Source: Gemmatimonadota bacterium
Lineage (GTDB): Bacteria; Gemmatimonadota; Gemmatimonadetes; Longimicrobiales; Gaopeijiaceae
NCBI GenBank assembly: GCA_027623325.1
Contig: JAQBXY010000017.1
Location: 1 to 64,000, forward strand
DNA length: 64,000 nt
Direction: 5' to 3'
Every line of letters begins with the position of its first letter. The stretch's first letter is position 1. Below the pieces are notes generated by a model. The model made no database searches. It saw only the letters and a list, made by a program, of their open reading frames with translations, and was not told the origin of the DNA. A program made the translations under genes and the position numbers. This document shows, one piece after another, positions 48,246 to 57,685 of this stretch.

Positions 48246-50279
48246 TTGAGCATCGATCGCAGGGTCCTTCTAGCCGCGTGCACCGCCGCACTCCTCACAG
48301 CGAGCCCCCTCTTGGGCCAAGCGGTCGCTCCGGAGAGCACGAAGAAGAGAATGACGATGGAAGAGTCACTCATGCTTCCGGCGTGGGGCGGATACCAGAT
48401 CTCCCCGGACAACACCAAGCTCTTGTTCACCAAGCGCGAAATGGACCGGGAAGAGTGGGAGAGCGTGACGCACGTGTGGGTCCACGACCTCGTCACCGAG
48501 GAGTCGATCCAGCTCACCAATTCGGTGAAAGGCGAGAGCGACGCCCGCTGGCTCCCCGACGGCCGTGTGCTGTTCACGTCACGCCGAGGGGAGGACAGCG
48601 ATGCGGAGAACCGACTGTGGGTGATTTCGCTCCGGGGGGGCGAGGCGGTGCCCTTCTTCGAGGACGAGGAGGCGCCTGCCACCGGATCGTTCACCGAGGA
48701 CTATTCCAGGGTGGCCTATACCGAGGAGTCTGATCGCGTAGACAAGGAAGAATGGGAGGAGCGTCGGAAGACCAAGGACGACGGATACTACGCTGAGGCC
48801 AAGCTCACCTGGACGCACGTCTGGGTCTACGATGTGGAGAGCGGGGAGAAGACACAGGTGACTCAGGGTGAGTTCGACCACCAGGGTCCGCAGTGGTCCC
48901 CCGATGGACAGTGGATCGCCTTCACCTCCAATCGCACCCAGTCACAGATGGGGGATCCCGATCGTAGCGACAACACCGATGTGCTGGTCGTCTCCGCCGA
49001 CGGTGGCGAGCCCCGAAATCTCTCGGCGAATAATTCGGGAGCGGATCGTGGCCCGGTGTGGTCACCCGACGGTACACGGATCGCGTACACCGGGAGTCTG
49101 CAGGAGAACAGCGGTGCCGCCCAGAGCGATGTGTTCGTCGTCGATGTGGCTGGAGGCTCGCCGCGGAATCTGACCGCGGACATGGATTTCTCCGCGTCGG
49201 GAGTCGAGTGGTCCGCGGATGGGCGCACGGTCCTCTTTACCGTGGCGAACGGCCTCACTTCCCACCTCTATCGGGTCCCGGCGAGTGGCGGTCGGGCGGA
49301 GACCGTGCTGCCCGACGACGAGTACATCTACGGCGGCACATCAATCTCGGAAGATGGAACGAAGCTCGTCTTCACCGGGAGTTCGCCGCGCACAACGGGC
49401 GAGGTGTTCGTTTCCGATGTCGATGGTTCGAACATCAGGCACGTGTTGAGTCCGACGAACCAGATGGAGGACTTCGACCTCGGTCGCGCGGAGCTCCTGA
49501 CCTGGCAGGGTGCGGACGGGTGGGACATCGACGGCGTCCTCACGTACCCCGTCGGCTATGTGGAAGGGCAGCGTTACCCGATGATTCTGCAGGTGCACGG
49601 CGGTCCACACGGTCGCTTCTCCAAGGGGTTCAACTCGGGCTCACAAATCTGGGCGGCACGCGGATACGCCGTGCTCCAGGGGAACCCCCGGGGCAGCTCA
49701 GGCCGCACGCTCGAGTTCTCCAACGCCAACTACATGGATTGGGGTGGCAAGGACTTCGAGGATCTCATGGCTGGCGTCGACCTCATCGTGGAGCGCGGGA
49801 TCGCCGATCCCGAAATGCTGGCCATCATGGGAGGCAGCTACGGCGGCTTCATGACGTTCTGGGGTGTCACGCAGACCGATCGTTTCAAGGCTGCGATCGG
49901 GCACGCCGCGATTTCGGACTGGTATTCGTTCTACGGTCAGACCGACATCCCCTTCCTGCTCGAATTCGGTTTCGGCGGATTGCCCTGGGAGACCAAAGAA
50001 ACCTTCGAGCGGTTCTCTCCCATCGAGTTCGCCGAAAACGTGACCACACCCTTGCTCATTACACACGGTGAGGAGGACCGACGGGTCCCGATCGCTCAGG
50101 GCGAGCAGTACTTCCGGACGCTCAAGAAGATGGGTAACGACGTCGAGTTCCTGAGATTTCCACGAGAGGGGCATGGAATTCAGGAGCCCCGCCACCGGAT
50201 CTTCCTGGATCAGGAACAGGCCAAGTGGTTCGAGCGCTGGGTACGGTCACCCCGAGCCGTCACGGACGGCGAGAGGTAG
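48246..50279 (+). CDS. S9 family (prolyl oligopeptidase-type) peptidase
   Basis: TolB-like propeller; HGGPHGRFSKGFN; IMGGSYGGFMTFW (GxSxG); THGEEDRRVPIAQGEQYFRTLK. TTG start inferred. Confidence 0.9.
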   Translation: MSIDRRVLLAACTAALLTASPLLGQAVAPESTKKRMTMEESLMLPAWGGYQISPDNTKLLFTKREMDREEWESVTHVWVHDLVTEESIQLTNSVKGESDARWLPDGRVLFTSRRGEDSDAENRLWVISLRGGEAVPFFEDEEAPATGSFTEDYSRVAYTEESDRVDKEEWEERRKTKDDGYYAEAKLTWTHVWVYDVESGEKTQVTQGEFDHQGPQWSPDGQWIAFTSNRTQSQMGDPDRSDNTDVLVVSADGGEPRNLSANNSGADRGPVWSPDGTRIAYTGSLQENSGAAQSDVFVVDVAGGSPRNLTADMDFSASGVEWSADGRTVLFTVANGLTSHLYRVPASGGRAETVLPDDEYIYGGTSISEDGTKLVFTGSSPRTTGEVFVSDVDGSNIRHVLSPTNQMEDFDLGRAELLTWQGADGWDIDGVLTYPVGYVEGQRYPMILQVHGGPHGRFSKGFNSGSQIWAARGYAVLQGNPRGSSGRTLEFSNANYMDWGGKDFEDLMAGVDLIVERGIADPEMLAIMGGSYGGFMTFWGVTQTDRFKAAIGHAAISDWYSFYGQTDIPFLLEFGFGGLPWETKETFERFSPIEFAENVTTPLLITHGEEDRRVPIAQGEQYFRTLKKMGNDVEFLRFPREGHGIQEPRHRIFLDQEQAKWFERWVRSPRAVTDGER

Positions 50280-50294
50280 TCCGACGACTCGAGA

Positions 50295-51473
50295 CTAGCC
50301 GCGGCTTCCGCTCATCGCCCGTGTCTTGGTGATATCCTCGAACGCGGTCATGAATCGGCTCATCTCGTCTTCGGTCCCGATCGAGACGCGGAGATGGTTG
50401 AGCAGAGGCGGGAAGTCCCGGCCGACAGCGACGCCTCGTTCCCTGAACGCCTGACGGATCGGGGCGACCGGGGTCCGGCAGTCCAGCATGAAGAAGTTCG
50501 TCTCCGGAGGAATGCACTCGTAGCCGAGCCCGGCCAGGTCCGCTACGGTCTGGTCGCGGAGGCGGAGCGTGGTGTTCCGCACGAAGTCGTACGCCGCCGT
50601 GTCCTCCATCGAGGCGACCGCGCCCCACTTGGCGAGGACGTTCACGCTGCCGGTGCTATAGGTCGCCATTTCCTGGATCATTTCGGGTGGCGCAATCGCG
50701 AAGCCGATACGAATCGCGGCCATGCCGTAAATCTTCGAGAACGTCCGTGCGACGATGACCTTGCGTCCGTCGATGACATGCTTGATCGACTCTTCGTAGG
50801 CGGGGTCGCGGACGAAGTGATGGTAGGCCTCGTCGATGAGAACGGGCACGTCCTCCGGGATGTTCTCGAGAAGGTATTGGATTTCCGCGGCGCTTACGGT
50901 ACGGCCGGTCGGGTTGTTCGGGTTGCAAAGGTAGACGAAGCCGACGTCGCGGTAGTTCCGGTTCGTGGCGTCGACCATCCTCTGAATGTTCTGGCTGTGG
51001 TCGGCCTCGAGCGGAAGCAGGACCGAATCTGCGTCGATCCCGCTGGCGTGCGAGTAGACCTGCCCATACGACGGCTCCACACCGATCACCTTCTTGCCCT
51101 GACCGAGGTACGTCAGGCCCACGACTTCGAGGATTTCACCCGAACCCGCGCCGATCAATAGCTGGTTTCGGTGGACGCCGTGGAAGTCCGCGACCGCCTG
51201 AGTCACGCCAGCATCGGGGTAGCCATAGCGCATCGAGTACTTGAACGCGTAGGTCATCGCCTCGAGCGCCTTCTCGGACGGACCGTACGGGTTCTCGTTG
51301 AACGAAATCTTCGCGAGGGCATCGTACGCGTCGTCCTCGGCCCAGAAGCGAGGGCCGCCGGGACGCAGCGGAATGCCTCTGGCCAGGGCGGCCTGTGGAT
51401 TGAGGGCTACGGTGCCGAGCGCTGCGGCTGCACCTCCAACGAAACCTCGACGGGAGACGTGCTGCTTGATCAT
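50295..51473 (-). CDS. Class I/II PLP aminotransferase (HisC-like) with Tat-type signal peptide
   Basis: MIKQHVSRRGFVGGAAAALGTVALNPQAALA leader; FNENPYGPSEKALEAM; NPNNPTGRTVS; RTFSKIYGMAAIRIGF. Confidence 0.88.
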   Translation of the reverse strand: MIKQHVSRRGFVGGAAAALGTVALNPQAALARGIPLRPGGPRFWAEDDAYDALAKISFNENPYGPSEKALEAMTYAFKYSMRYGYPDAGVTQAVADFHGVHRNQLLIGAGSGEILEVVGLTYLGQGKKVIGVEPSYGQVYSHASGIDADSVLLPLEADHSQNIQRMVDATNRNYRDVGFVYLCNPNNPTGRTVSAAEIQYLLENIPEDVPVLIDEAYHHFVRDPAYEESIKHVIDGRKVIVARTFSKIYGMAAIRIGFAIAPPEMIQEMATYSTGSVNVLAKWGAVASMEDTAAYDFVRNTTLRLRDQTVADLAGLGYECIPPETNFFMLDCRTPVAPIRQAFRERGVAVGRDFPPLLNHLRVSIGTEDEMSRFMTAFEDITKTRAMSGSRG

Positions 51474-51596
51474 GATCGCAACCTCCGTAGCATGCGTGGC
51501 CAACTCCAAGCAATCAGAATCCGCTCTCGGGCGCCGATACGCAACCAGGGAGCCTTGTGCGGAGGTTCCCTAGGAGGGGGTTATTCGCGCCGCCAC

Positions 51597-52133
51597 CTAC
51601 CAGGGGTTTACCCGATACCCACGCTCCTGAAGCATCAGGAAGGCGGTCATCGCAGACAGCGCTACCTGGACTCCGGGAATCAGGTCCTCCTTCACGATGC
51701 CCCGCGACGCCGCACTTTGGCCGCACAAGATGACGGGCTGGCCCGCGTCCAGGAGTTCTCGAATGAGCTGCGCGTTCGGATTGTCCACGCCATGACGAGC
51801 CCGATACGCCGCATCGTTGAGCAGTTCAAATGAGGCCCCGCCGTGGGCGACGATCGCCCCACTGAGATGGTCTTCGGCGACACCGGCCTGCGCGTGCATG
51901 TTCAGGAATCGGGCTACGGTATTGATGGTCTGGTTCATAGCCTCAGGCGAGGAGGCAGGCGTCGCGATCTCGAACGCGACCTTGTAGTACTGATTCTTGT
52001 CGACCGCGATATCGGGGTCGACCGAGAATACGGCGCCTGCCGACTCGATCATGGGTCCCGCGGATGGGCGTTGCTGGGCGGAGGCGGAAGATGCGAGCGC
52101 GAGGAGCGCGAACACTGGCAGACGAAGACGCAT
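51597..52133 (-). CDS. Secreted DsrE family protein
   Basis: Signal MRLRLPVFALLALASSASAQ; VILCGQSAASRGIVKEDLIPGVQVALSAMTAFLMLQERGYRVNPW. Confidence 0.75.
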   Translation of the reverse strand: MRLRLPVFALLALASSASAQQRPSAGPMIESAGAVFSVDPDIAVDKNQYYKVAFEIATPASSPEAMNQTINTVARFLNMHAQAGVAEDHLSGAIVAHGGASFELLNDAAYRARHGVDNPNAQLIRELLDAGQPVILCGQSAASRGIVKEDLIPGVQVALSAMTAFLMLQERGYRVNPW

Positions 52134-52167
52134 GAGAGAGCCTCGATGAGTGGCCGAAACGGGCCTG

Positions 52168-52803
52168 TTAGTGCGCGTGATGGTGGGGATGGTCGTGGTC
52201 GTGCTGGTGATCGTGCCTGCCCTGATGGAAGACCACGTGCACGAGTGAACCGCTGACGAAGGCTTGATAGAGCTCGACGGTGGGGCCGTGCACTGTACCA
52301 AGAAACTCCACGCCCAGCCCGTAGCCCGCCAGGGTCCCGACCACGATCGACCCAACGCCCGCAGCGGCGGCGATCGATCCGAAGCGCGGGCAGATCAACC
52401 ACCAGATGACCAGGCTCACCGGAATTCTGTGCAGGATGACGGCCATCGCGAATGGCGTAGCGACGGCGCCTTCGAGGGGCACGAATGCAGCTCCCTCGAG
52501 CACTGCGTGCATCACGAGTCCGGAGAGGCCTCCCACCAACGCCATGTTGTCGGCGCGGTGCTCCAATGCGTGCGACAGCCGCTCGAGCACGGCCGGCACC
52601 AGGAAGCCGATTCCCAGGGCCGCGACGGTGACGAAGCTCCGCTCCGCCCAGGCGTGGGGGAGCACCTGCCAGGCGACGAGCAGTGGGACGGCCAGATACA
52701 CGAAGCCGTCTACGAAACGGACCGCAGTCGGGTGCTCGTGGAGGGACCGATACAGCACCGGTCCAAAGACCGGTGCCACGAGCGCTGCAATCAGGTATCC
52801 CAC
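52168..52803 (-). CDS. ZIP-like metal transporter with His-rich C-terminal tail
   Basis: Multiple TM helices; LSHALEHRADNMALVGGLSGLVMHAVLEGAAF; VILHRIPVSLVIWW; tail HQGRHDHQHDHDHPHHHAH*. GTG start inferred. Confidence 0.68.
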   Translation of the reverse strand: MGYLIAALVAPVFGPVLYRSLHEHPTAVRFVDGFVYLAVPLLVAWQVLPHAWAERSFVTVAALGIGFLVPAVLERLSHALEHRADNMALVGGLSGLVMHAVLEGAAFVPLEGAVATPFAMAVILHRIPVSLVIWWLICPRFGSIAAAAGVGSIVVGTLAGYGLGVEFLGTVHGPTVELYQAFVSGSLVHVVFHQGRHDHQHDHDHPHHHAH

Positions 52804-52825
52804 GATACTCGGGTCTGGGTTGGGC

Positions 52826-54226
52826 TCAGCGGATTCCCACCACGCCCCGGATGGACTCGATGAGCTTCTTCGAGTCCCAGCCGACGCCATGGCGGAAGAC
52901 GATGCTGGTAGCGTGCAGATTTCCGACGGCCTCGAGATCCGCTTCGATGACGACGAGGTCCGCGACCTTGCCGACGGTCACGCTACCCACGTCCTGGTCG
53001 ATATCCAGAACTCGCGCCCCGTTCAGGCTCATGATCTGAACGACCTCCGGAGCCGTGAACCCTGCTTCGAGCAGGAGCTCGTAGTTGCGTTGGTCCCCGT
53101 ACCCGGGCGGTGCGGCGCCGTATCCTGTCGGATCGACGCCGGCACCCAACAGCCCGCCCGCGGCGACGAATGCCCGCTCGTACTCCATGGCCTTCGCGAA
53201 GACCGCCGGGTCGATGGACCCGCGGCCCGCGCGACGGTCGATCGCGATCGCTCGTACTTCGGCCGCGATCTCCGGCGCGAGGACATCGTAGACCCGCTCG
53301 TCGATCGGCGGCCGCCCCGAGACGGAAATTTCGTAGACCACCAGCGTCGACGTCATCGCGACGCCGGCCTCGATCATGTCACGAAACGTCGCCTGGACCT
53401 CGGGGCCGTTCACGTCCAGATCGGCGTAACCTCCGCGGAAGCCGGGTGGGCACTCGTCCGGTCGCTTGTTCGGGTCGTACTCGCTGTTGGCGAACAGGCC
53501 GTGTTCGAGATTGTCGATGCCGAGTGCCACAGCCTCTCGATAGCCGACCGAACACAAGTGCGCGGTCACCTTCACTCCGTTCGCATGTGCTTCGTCGATC
53601 GCAGCCCCCAACTCGGCGCGCGAAATCCACGTGTAGGCCTTGAACCAGGTCACGCCTTCTTCGGCCCAGTACCGAACGACGCGTCGGGCCTGGTCGGGCC
53701 CCTCGAGGCGCGTCATGGTCTCGGCCCCCTGTTCGCCGGTCAGATAAGGGCCCGTCGGGAACATCGTGGGCCCGACCACCCGCCCGGCGTCGATCTCCCG
53801 CTTGAGGTTCAGTTCGGCATAGGGTTGTTGGGCGCCCGTCGTGCGGATTGTCGTGACTCCGGACGCGAGGTACAGACGCGATCCTGAGAACGACAGCTGC
53901 GCCGCTCGTCCGTTCCCCCCCGTGTAGTAGCTGTGATCGTGGAGGCCCACGAGTCCCGGGATCACCGTCTGACCTGACAAGTCGACGATCGTGGCGTTCT
54001 GGGGCACACGGACCGTCCCGGACGCACCGATGGCGGTGATCCGATCCCCCTCGATCAGAATCGTCTGGTCCAGCTTCGCCGGGGCTCCCGTCCCGTCGAT
54101 GACCTTCGCGTGTGTGAGCGCGATCGTCGGGCCGCGCACGGCGACGAACTCGCTGAAATTCTGCGTGGATGCGGGGTGAGGCAGGAGCAGGGCCAGGGCG
54201 ATACAGACGACCGCAGAAGATCTCAT
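52826..54226 (-). CDS. Secreted amidohydrolase family protein
   Basis: ALTHAKVIDGTGAPAKLDQTILIEGDRITAIG; VIPGLVGLHDHSYY; DIDQDVGSVTVGKVADLVVIEADLE. Confidence 0.92.
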   Translation of the reverse strand: MRSSAVVCIALALLLPHPASTQNFSEFVAVRGPTIALTHAKVIDGTGAPAKLDQTILIEGDRITAIGASGTVRVPQNATIVDLSGQTVIPGLVGLHDHSYYTGGNGRAAQLSFSGSRLYLASGVTTIRTTGAQQPYAELNLKREIDAGRVVGPTMFPTGPYLTGEQGAETMTRLEGPDQARRVVRYWAEEGVTWFKAYTWISRAELGAAIDEAHANGVKVTAHLCSVGYREAVALGIDNLEHGLFANSEYDPNKRPDECPPGFRGGYADLDVNGPEVQATFRDMIEAGVAMTSTLVVYEISVSGRPPIDERVYDVLAPEIAAEVRAIAIDRRAGRGSIDPAVFAKAMEYERAFVAAGGLLGAGVDPTGYGAAPPGYGDQRNYELLLEAGFTAPEVVQIMSLNGARVLDIDQDVGSVTVGKVADLVVIEADLEAVGNLHATSIVFRHGVGWDSKKLIESIRGVVGIR

Positions 54227-54227
54227 G

Positions 54228-56534
54228 TCAGTTTCCTTCGACGTCGAAGACGAATTTCATGCCGGACTCCAGATGCTCCGCGATGTGGCAGTGCACCATC
54301 CAGCGTCCTGGATTGGACAGCTCGAGGAGGATGTCTGTCGTGGAGCCTGTCGGCAACAGAACGGTGTCCTTCCACACCATGTTCTCGTTGCGAACGCCGT
54401 TCTGTTCGAGCACGAGAAACCGCTGGCCGTGGATGTGAAGGGGATGCTGCATGGCGTGAAACGCCTCGCGGTCGTTGACCACTCGGACCTTGACCACATC
54501 ACCGACCCGGAAGCGCCAGTCGATGTCTTCATTCTCGGCGCCGGTGCGAGGATCTCGAATGAGCCACGCGATCTCGGGACTGCTCGTCGCCCAATTCATG
54601 ATCGGCATCGTGCCGGTCCACTCCACCGGATTGAAGTACACCCAGTCGAGACTCATCGACTGCGCGATGACCATCGGTAGGCTGTCGACTTCCAGCGTGA
54701 GCACGAGTTCGTGGTCCGGCTCGGAGTCGAATCGATCGCGGTACCGGTCGATGTCCGCGATCACCTCCGGATATGCCCGCAGCGTGGCGAACGGGTGACT
54801 GTGAGTCTCGGCGAGCGGGTCTGCTGCGCCTTGGGGCGAGACACCTGATACGGCCACCGTGCCGAGGTGGGACACCTCCTCCAGAAAGATGCCCTGTCGG
54901 TGGTTAATGCCCTGGACGTGGTTGGTCAGCGTGTAGGCGCCGGCTTCGGGGAAGTGCACTTCGATGACGTAGCGCTCGGCTGGCGCGAGCACGGCGCTCC
55001 CGGCCATCGTCTCTCGCTCGAATCTGCCGACGTCCGATGCGACGACTTTCAGAGGCAGGGGTGGTGCGTCCGGATTCGCGGTTGAGCGGAACGACAGATT
55101 GAACGTGCGCGTATTCGACGCATTGGTGAGGTGAAAGCGCACGACCTCCCCAGCATCGACGTCGAGCCCGTACTCTGGCTCTCCGTTGGTCAGGAAGATG
55201 TTTCCGAAGCGCCCCATCAGCATGTAGTTCGCAGCCGCTGCCCCGAAGGCGACGACGTCATCGTCCGACAAGAGAAGGTCGTCGAGCATCAGGACTTCCT
55301 CCTTGTCGACGGAGTTGTAGTAAGACTCCGAGATGGGCTCGACGAGCATGTTGCCGGCGAGTCCGAGTTCTTGCTGTACGTCTTCCCGGTGATGAGGGTG
55401 GTACCAGTAGATCCCCGGGTCCTTGAAGTGGATCTGGTATCGGAACGTCTGACCGGGTTGGACGGCTTCCTGCGTGACGCCGGGCACTCCGTCGAAGCGA
55501 TTGTCGAGGCGAATGCCGTGCCAATGAACGGCGGTGGGCATCGGAGTCTCGTTCGTGAAGTTCACGAAGATCGTGGACGCTTCGCCGACCCGGACCAACG
55601 GGCCTGGGATCTGCCCATTGAAGGCCATCATCACGATGTCACGCCCGTCGATTCGTTTCTTCACGAAGCCCGACGTCAGGTCCAGCGTCCCGCCATCAGG
55701 GAGGTCGACAACCGTCCGGGGCAGCGCAGAGGGTAGGAGTGCGGGGTCGACGGGCGTTGGTCGGAACGGTGTCCCCCTGGGGCGCGATTCCATGACTCCC
55801 GGGAGCATGGGGACACCTTCATACGAGGGGGGCAGCGGCCAGGGGTCGTCGTCGGCGGAGCCCATCGCGCCCATGTCATGGCCGGGGGCCATGGGCCCGG
55901 TCACGACGCCTTCCTCTGCTGCGGGTGCAAGCGCCATCAGGTCGTGTGCCTCCATCCGACTCGAGGGCGAGCGTCCCCGAATGATGATGGGCCCGGTGCG
56001 CTCGGTGACATCCGTCGAGACCTCGGCCGTCACGAGAATGAGGTACTTATTGAACGCTACTTCGCCCAGCGCGTTTCGCCCGTTCCCTACCACTCCCAGC
56101 TTCACGACGGGATCAAGCGCCAGGGGCGTCGCCCACGCGATGTAGGTGGTGTATGGCCCGAGCGTCGTCGGGTCCGGGAGGCGTTCGATCCATGCTGTGA
56201 GTGCGTGGCGATGCCTCCCTTCGGGCGTCACCGTCACTCCGAAGGGTGACCACGGTCGTCCAAGGGCGACCACTCCGGCTGCATCGCCCCCTCGGACCGT
56301 CGAGAACAGTTCGATGCAATAGAGGTCCGTCGCCGCCTGGCCCTGACGGGAGTCGGCGGCCACAGGCACGGCCGCATCCTCTGTGAAGAGCGAGGCCCCC
56401 GTCGCCTGGGGAGTGGCCGCACACAGGGGAGACACATCGGAGATCTGACCCGAAAGCGGCCCGGCACTGGCTCCCACGGCGAGTACGGCTGCCACGACTT
56501 CGGCGAGCCCAGCCGCCTTCCGTTTGTTCGACAT
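54228..56534 (-). CDS. Multicopper oxidase
   Basis: AVHWHGIRLDNRFDGVPGVTQ; GIYWYHPHHREDVQQELGLAG; HPLHIHGQRFLVLE; GRWMVHCHIAEHLESGM. Confidence 0.93.
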   Translation of the reverse strand: MSNKRKAAGLAEVVAAVLAVGASAGPLSGQISDVSPLCAATPQATGASLFTEDAAVPVAADSRQGQAATDLYCIELFSTVRGGDAAGVVALGRPWSPFGVTVTPEGRHRHALTAWIERLPDPTTLGPYTTYIAWATPLALDPVVKLGVVGNGRNALGEVAFNKYLILVTAEVSTDVTERTGPIIIRGRSPSSRMEAHDLMALAPAAEEGVVTGPMAPGHDMGAMGSADDDPWPLPPSYEGVPMLPGVMESRPRGTPFRPTPVDPALLPSALPRTVVDLPDGGTLDLTSGFVKKRIDGRDIVMMAFNGQIPGPLVRVGEASTIFVNFTNETPMPTAVHWHGIRLDNRFDGVPGVTQEAVQPGQTFRYQIHFKDPGIYWYHPHHREDVQQELGLAGNMLVEPISESYYNSVDKEEVLMLDDLLLSDDDVVAFGAAAANYMLMGRFGNIFLTNGEPEYGLDVDAGEVVRFHLTNASNTRTFNLSFRSTANPDAPPLPLKVVASDVGRFERETMAGSAVLAPAERYVIEVHFPEAGAYTLTNHVQGINHRQGIFLEEVSHLGTVAVSGVSPQGAADPLAETHSHPFATLRAYPEVIADIDRYRDRFDSEPDHELVLTLEVDSLPMVIAQSMSLDWVYFNPVEWTGTMPIMNWATSSPEIAWLIRDPRTGAENEDIDWRFRVGDVVKVRVVNDREAFHAMQHPLHIHGQRFLVLEQNGVRNENMVWKDTVLLPTGSTTDILLELSNPGRWMVHCHIAEHLESGMKFVFDVEGN

Positions 56535-56605
56535 GACCACAGCTTCGCCGGAGCCCCGGCGAGGGGCAACGGGGCGCCTGCTTGACATTGCCGTGCCTGG
56601 GTAGA

Positions 56606-56625
56606 AATTTAGGCTAGCCTAAATT
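56606..56625. promoter_or_regulatory. DtxR/IdeR-type iron box (perfect 20-bp palindrome)
   Basis: AATTTAGGCTAGCCTAAATT, close to the TTAGGTTAGSCTAACCTAA consensus; in the divergent promoter region. Confidence 0.8.
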
Positions 56626-56644
56626 ACTTGAAACCGTCGAACCC

Positions 56645-57685
56645 ATGGTCGATCCCGTACTCGCACTCTCGGTCTTCGCAACACTGGTCCTCGTGGCCGT
56701 ATTGCTGTTCTGGCCTCGGCTCGGACTCGTCATGCGACTGCTCCGCATGTCCGACCACAGCGAACAGGTGCTCCTCGAAGACGCTCTCAAACACGTCTAC
56801 ACGTGCGAGAGCATGGGGCGTGAGTGCACGTTGGAGAGTCTCGCGGGGCAGCTCGAAGTATCGACCGGGCGGGCGGCGGCACTGCACAGGCGCCTTGCGG
56901 AGGCCGAGTTGATCCGGAGCGAGGAAGCCGGTCCCCGCCTCACCGCCGCAGGACGTGACTCCGCGTTGCGCTTGGTCCGCTCCCATCGTCTGTGGGAGCG
57001 TTACCTCGCGGACCGTACAGGCGTCCCTCCGGGCGAGTGGCACGCCGAGGCGGAGCGAATGGAGCATGCTCTTTCGGTCGAGGAGACCGAGGTCCTAGCG
57101 GCTCGGCTCGGCCACCCGGCATGGGACCCTCATGGAGACCCGATCCCGACCGCGGGCGGCCATATTCCGAGGACCGAGCGGCTGTCACTCGCGGGGGCAG
57201 AGGCAGGTCGGACGGTCGAGATCGTTCATCTCGAGGACGAGCCGAGTGAGATCTACGACGCCCTTCTCGAGGATGGTCTGGACCTCGGCGCGCGCCTCGC
57301 GGTCATCGAACGGTCGGATCGGGACGTGAAGGTGCGGGCGCGAGGCCGTGAGTGGTCGATCGACGTTGTGATTGCTCGAAATGTCACGGTGAGGATGCTC
57401 CCGAAAGGGGAGAGTGCAGACACGGCCGTCGCCACGCTCCACGACGTTCGGCCGGGGTCAGAGGCCCGCGTGGTTGGAATCTCACCGGCATGCCAAGGCT
57501 CTCAGCGCCGCCGCCTCCTCGACCTGGGCGTCGTCCGTGGCACCGTCATCGGTGCCGCCTTTGGCAGCGCGGCAGGAGATCCCGTCGCCTATCGTATTCG
57601 CGGAGCGCTCATTGCTCTGCGGCGAGAACAAGCAGAGTGGATTCGAGTCGACGATCAGCAACTGAGCAGTGAGGAGGTGGCCTGA
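56645..57685 (+). CDS. Membrane-anchored DtxR-family regulator fused to FeoA domain
   Basis: N-terminal TM (LALSVFATLVLVAVLLFW); DtxR-like HTH and SHRLWERYLADRTGVPPGEWHAEAERMEHALS...HGDPIPTAGG; C-terminal FeoA-like LLDLGVVRGTVIGAAFGSAAGDPVAYRIRGALIALRREQAEWI. Confidence 0.85.
   Translation: MVDPVLALSVFATLVLVAVLLFWPRLGLVMRLLRMSDHSEQVLLEDALKHVYTCESMGRECTLESLAGQLEVSTGRAAALHRRLAEAELIRSEEAGPRLTAAGRDSALRLVRSHRLWERYLADRTGVPPGEWHAEAERMEHALSVEETEVLAARLGHPAWDPHGDPIPTAGGHIPRTERLSLAGAEAGRTVEIVHLEDEPSEIYDALLEDGLDLGARLAVIERSDRDVKVRARGREWSIDVVIARNVTVRMLPKGESADTAVATLHDVRPGSEARVVGISPACQGSQRRRLLDLGVVRGTVIGAAFGSAAGDPVAYRIRGALIALRREQAEWIRVDDQQLSSEEVA

Noticed and set aside
49058-50071. 337-aa + strand ORF inside the S9 peptidase
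   Set aside because: Out-of-frame overlap with a strongly supported S9 peptidase.
52406-53887. 493-aa + strand ORF opposite the amidohydrolase
   Set aside because: Antisense shadow ORF; low-complexity Arg/Ser/Pro-rich composition and no motifs.
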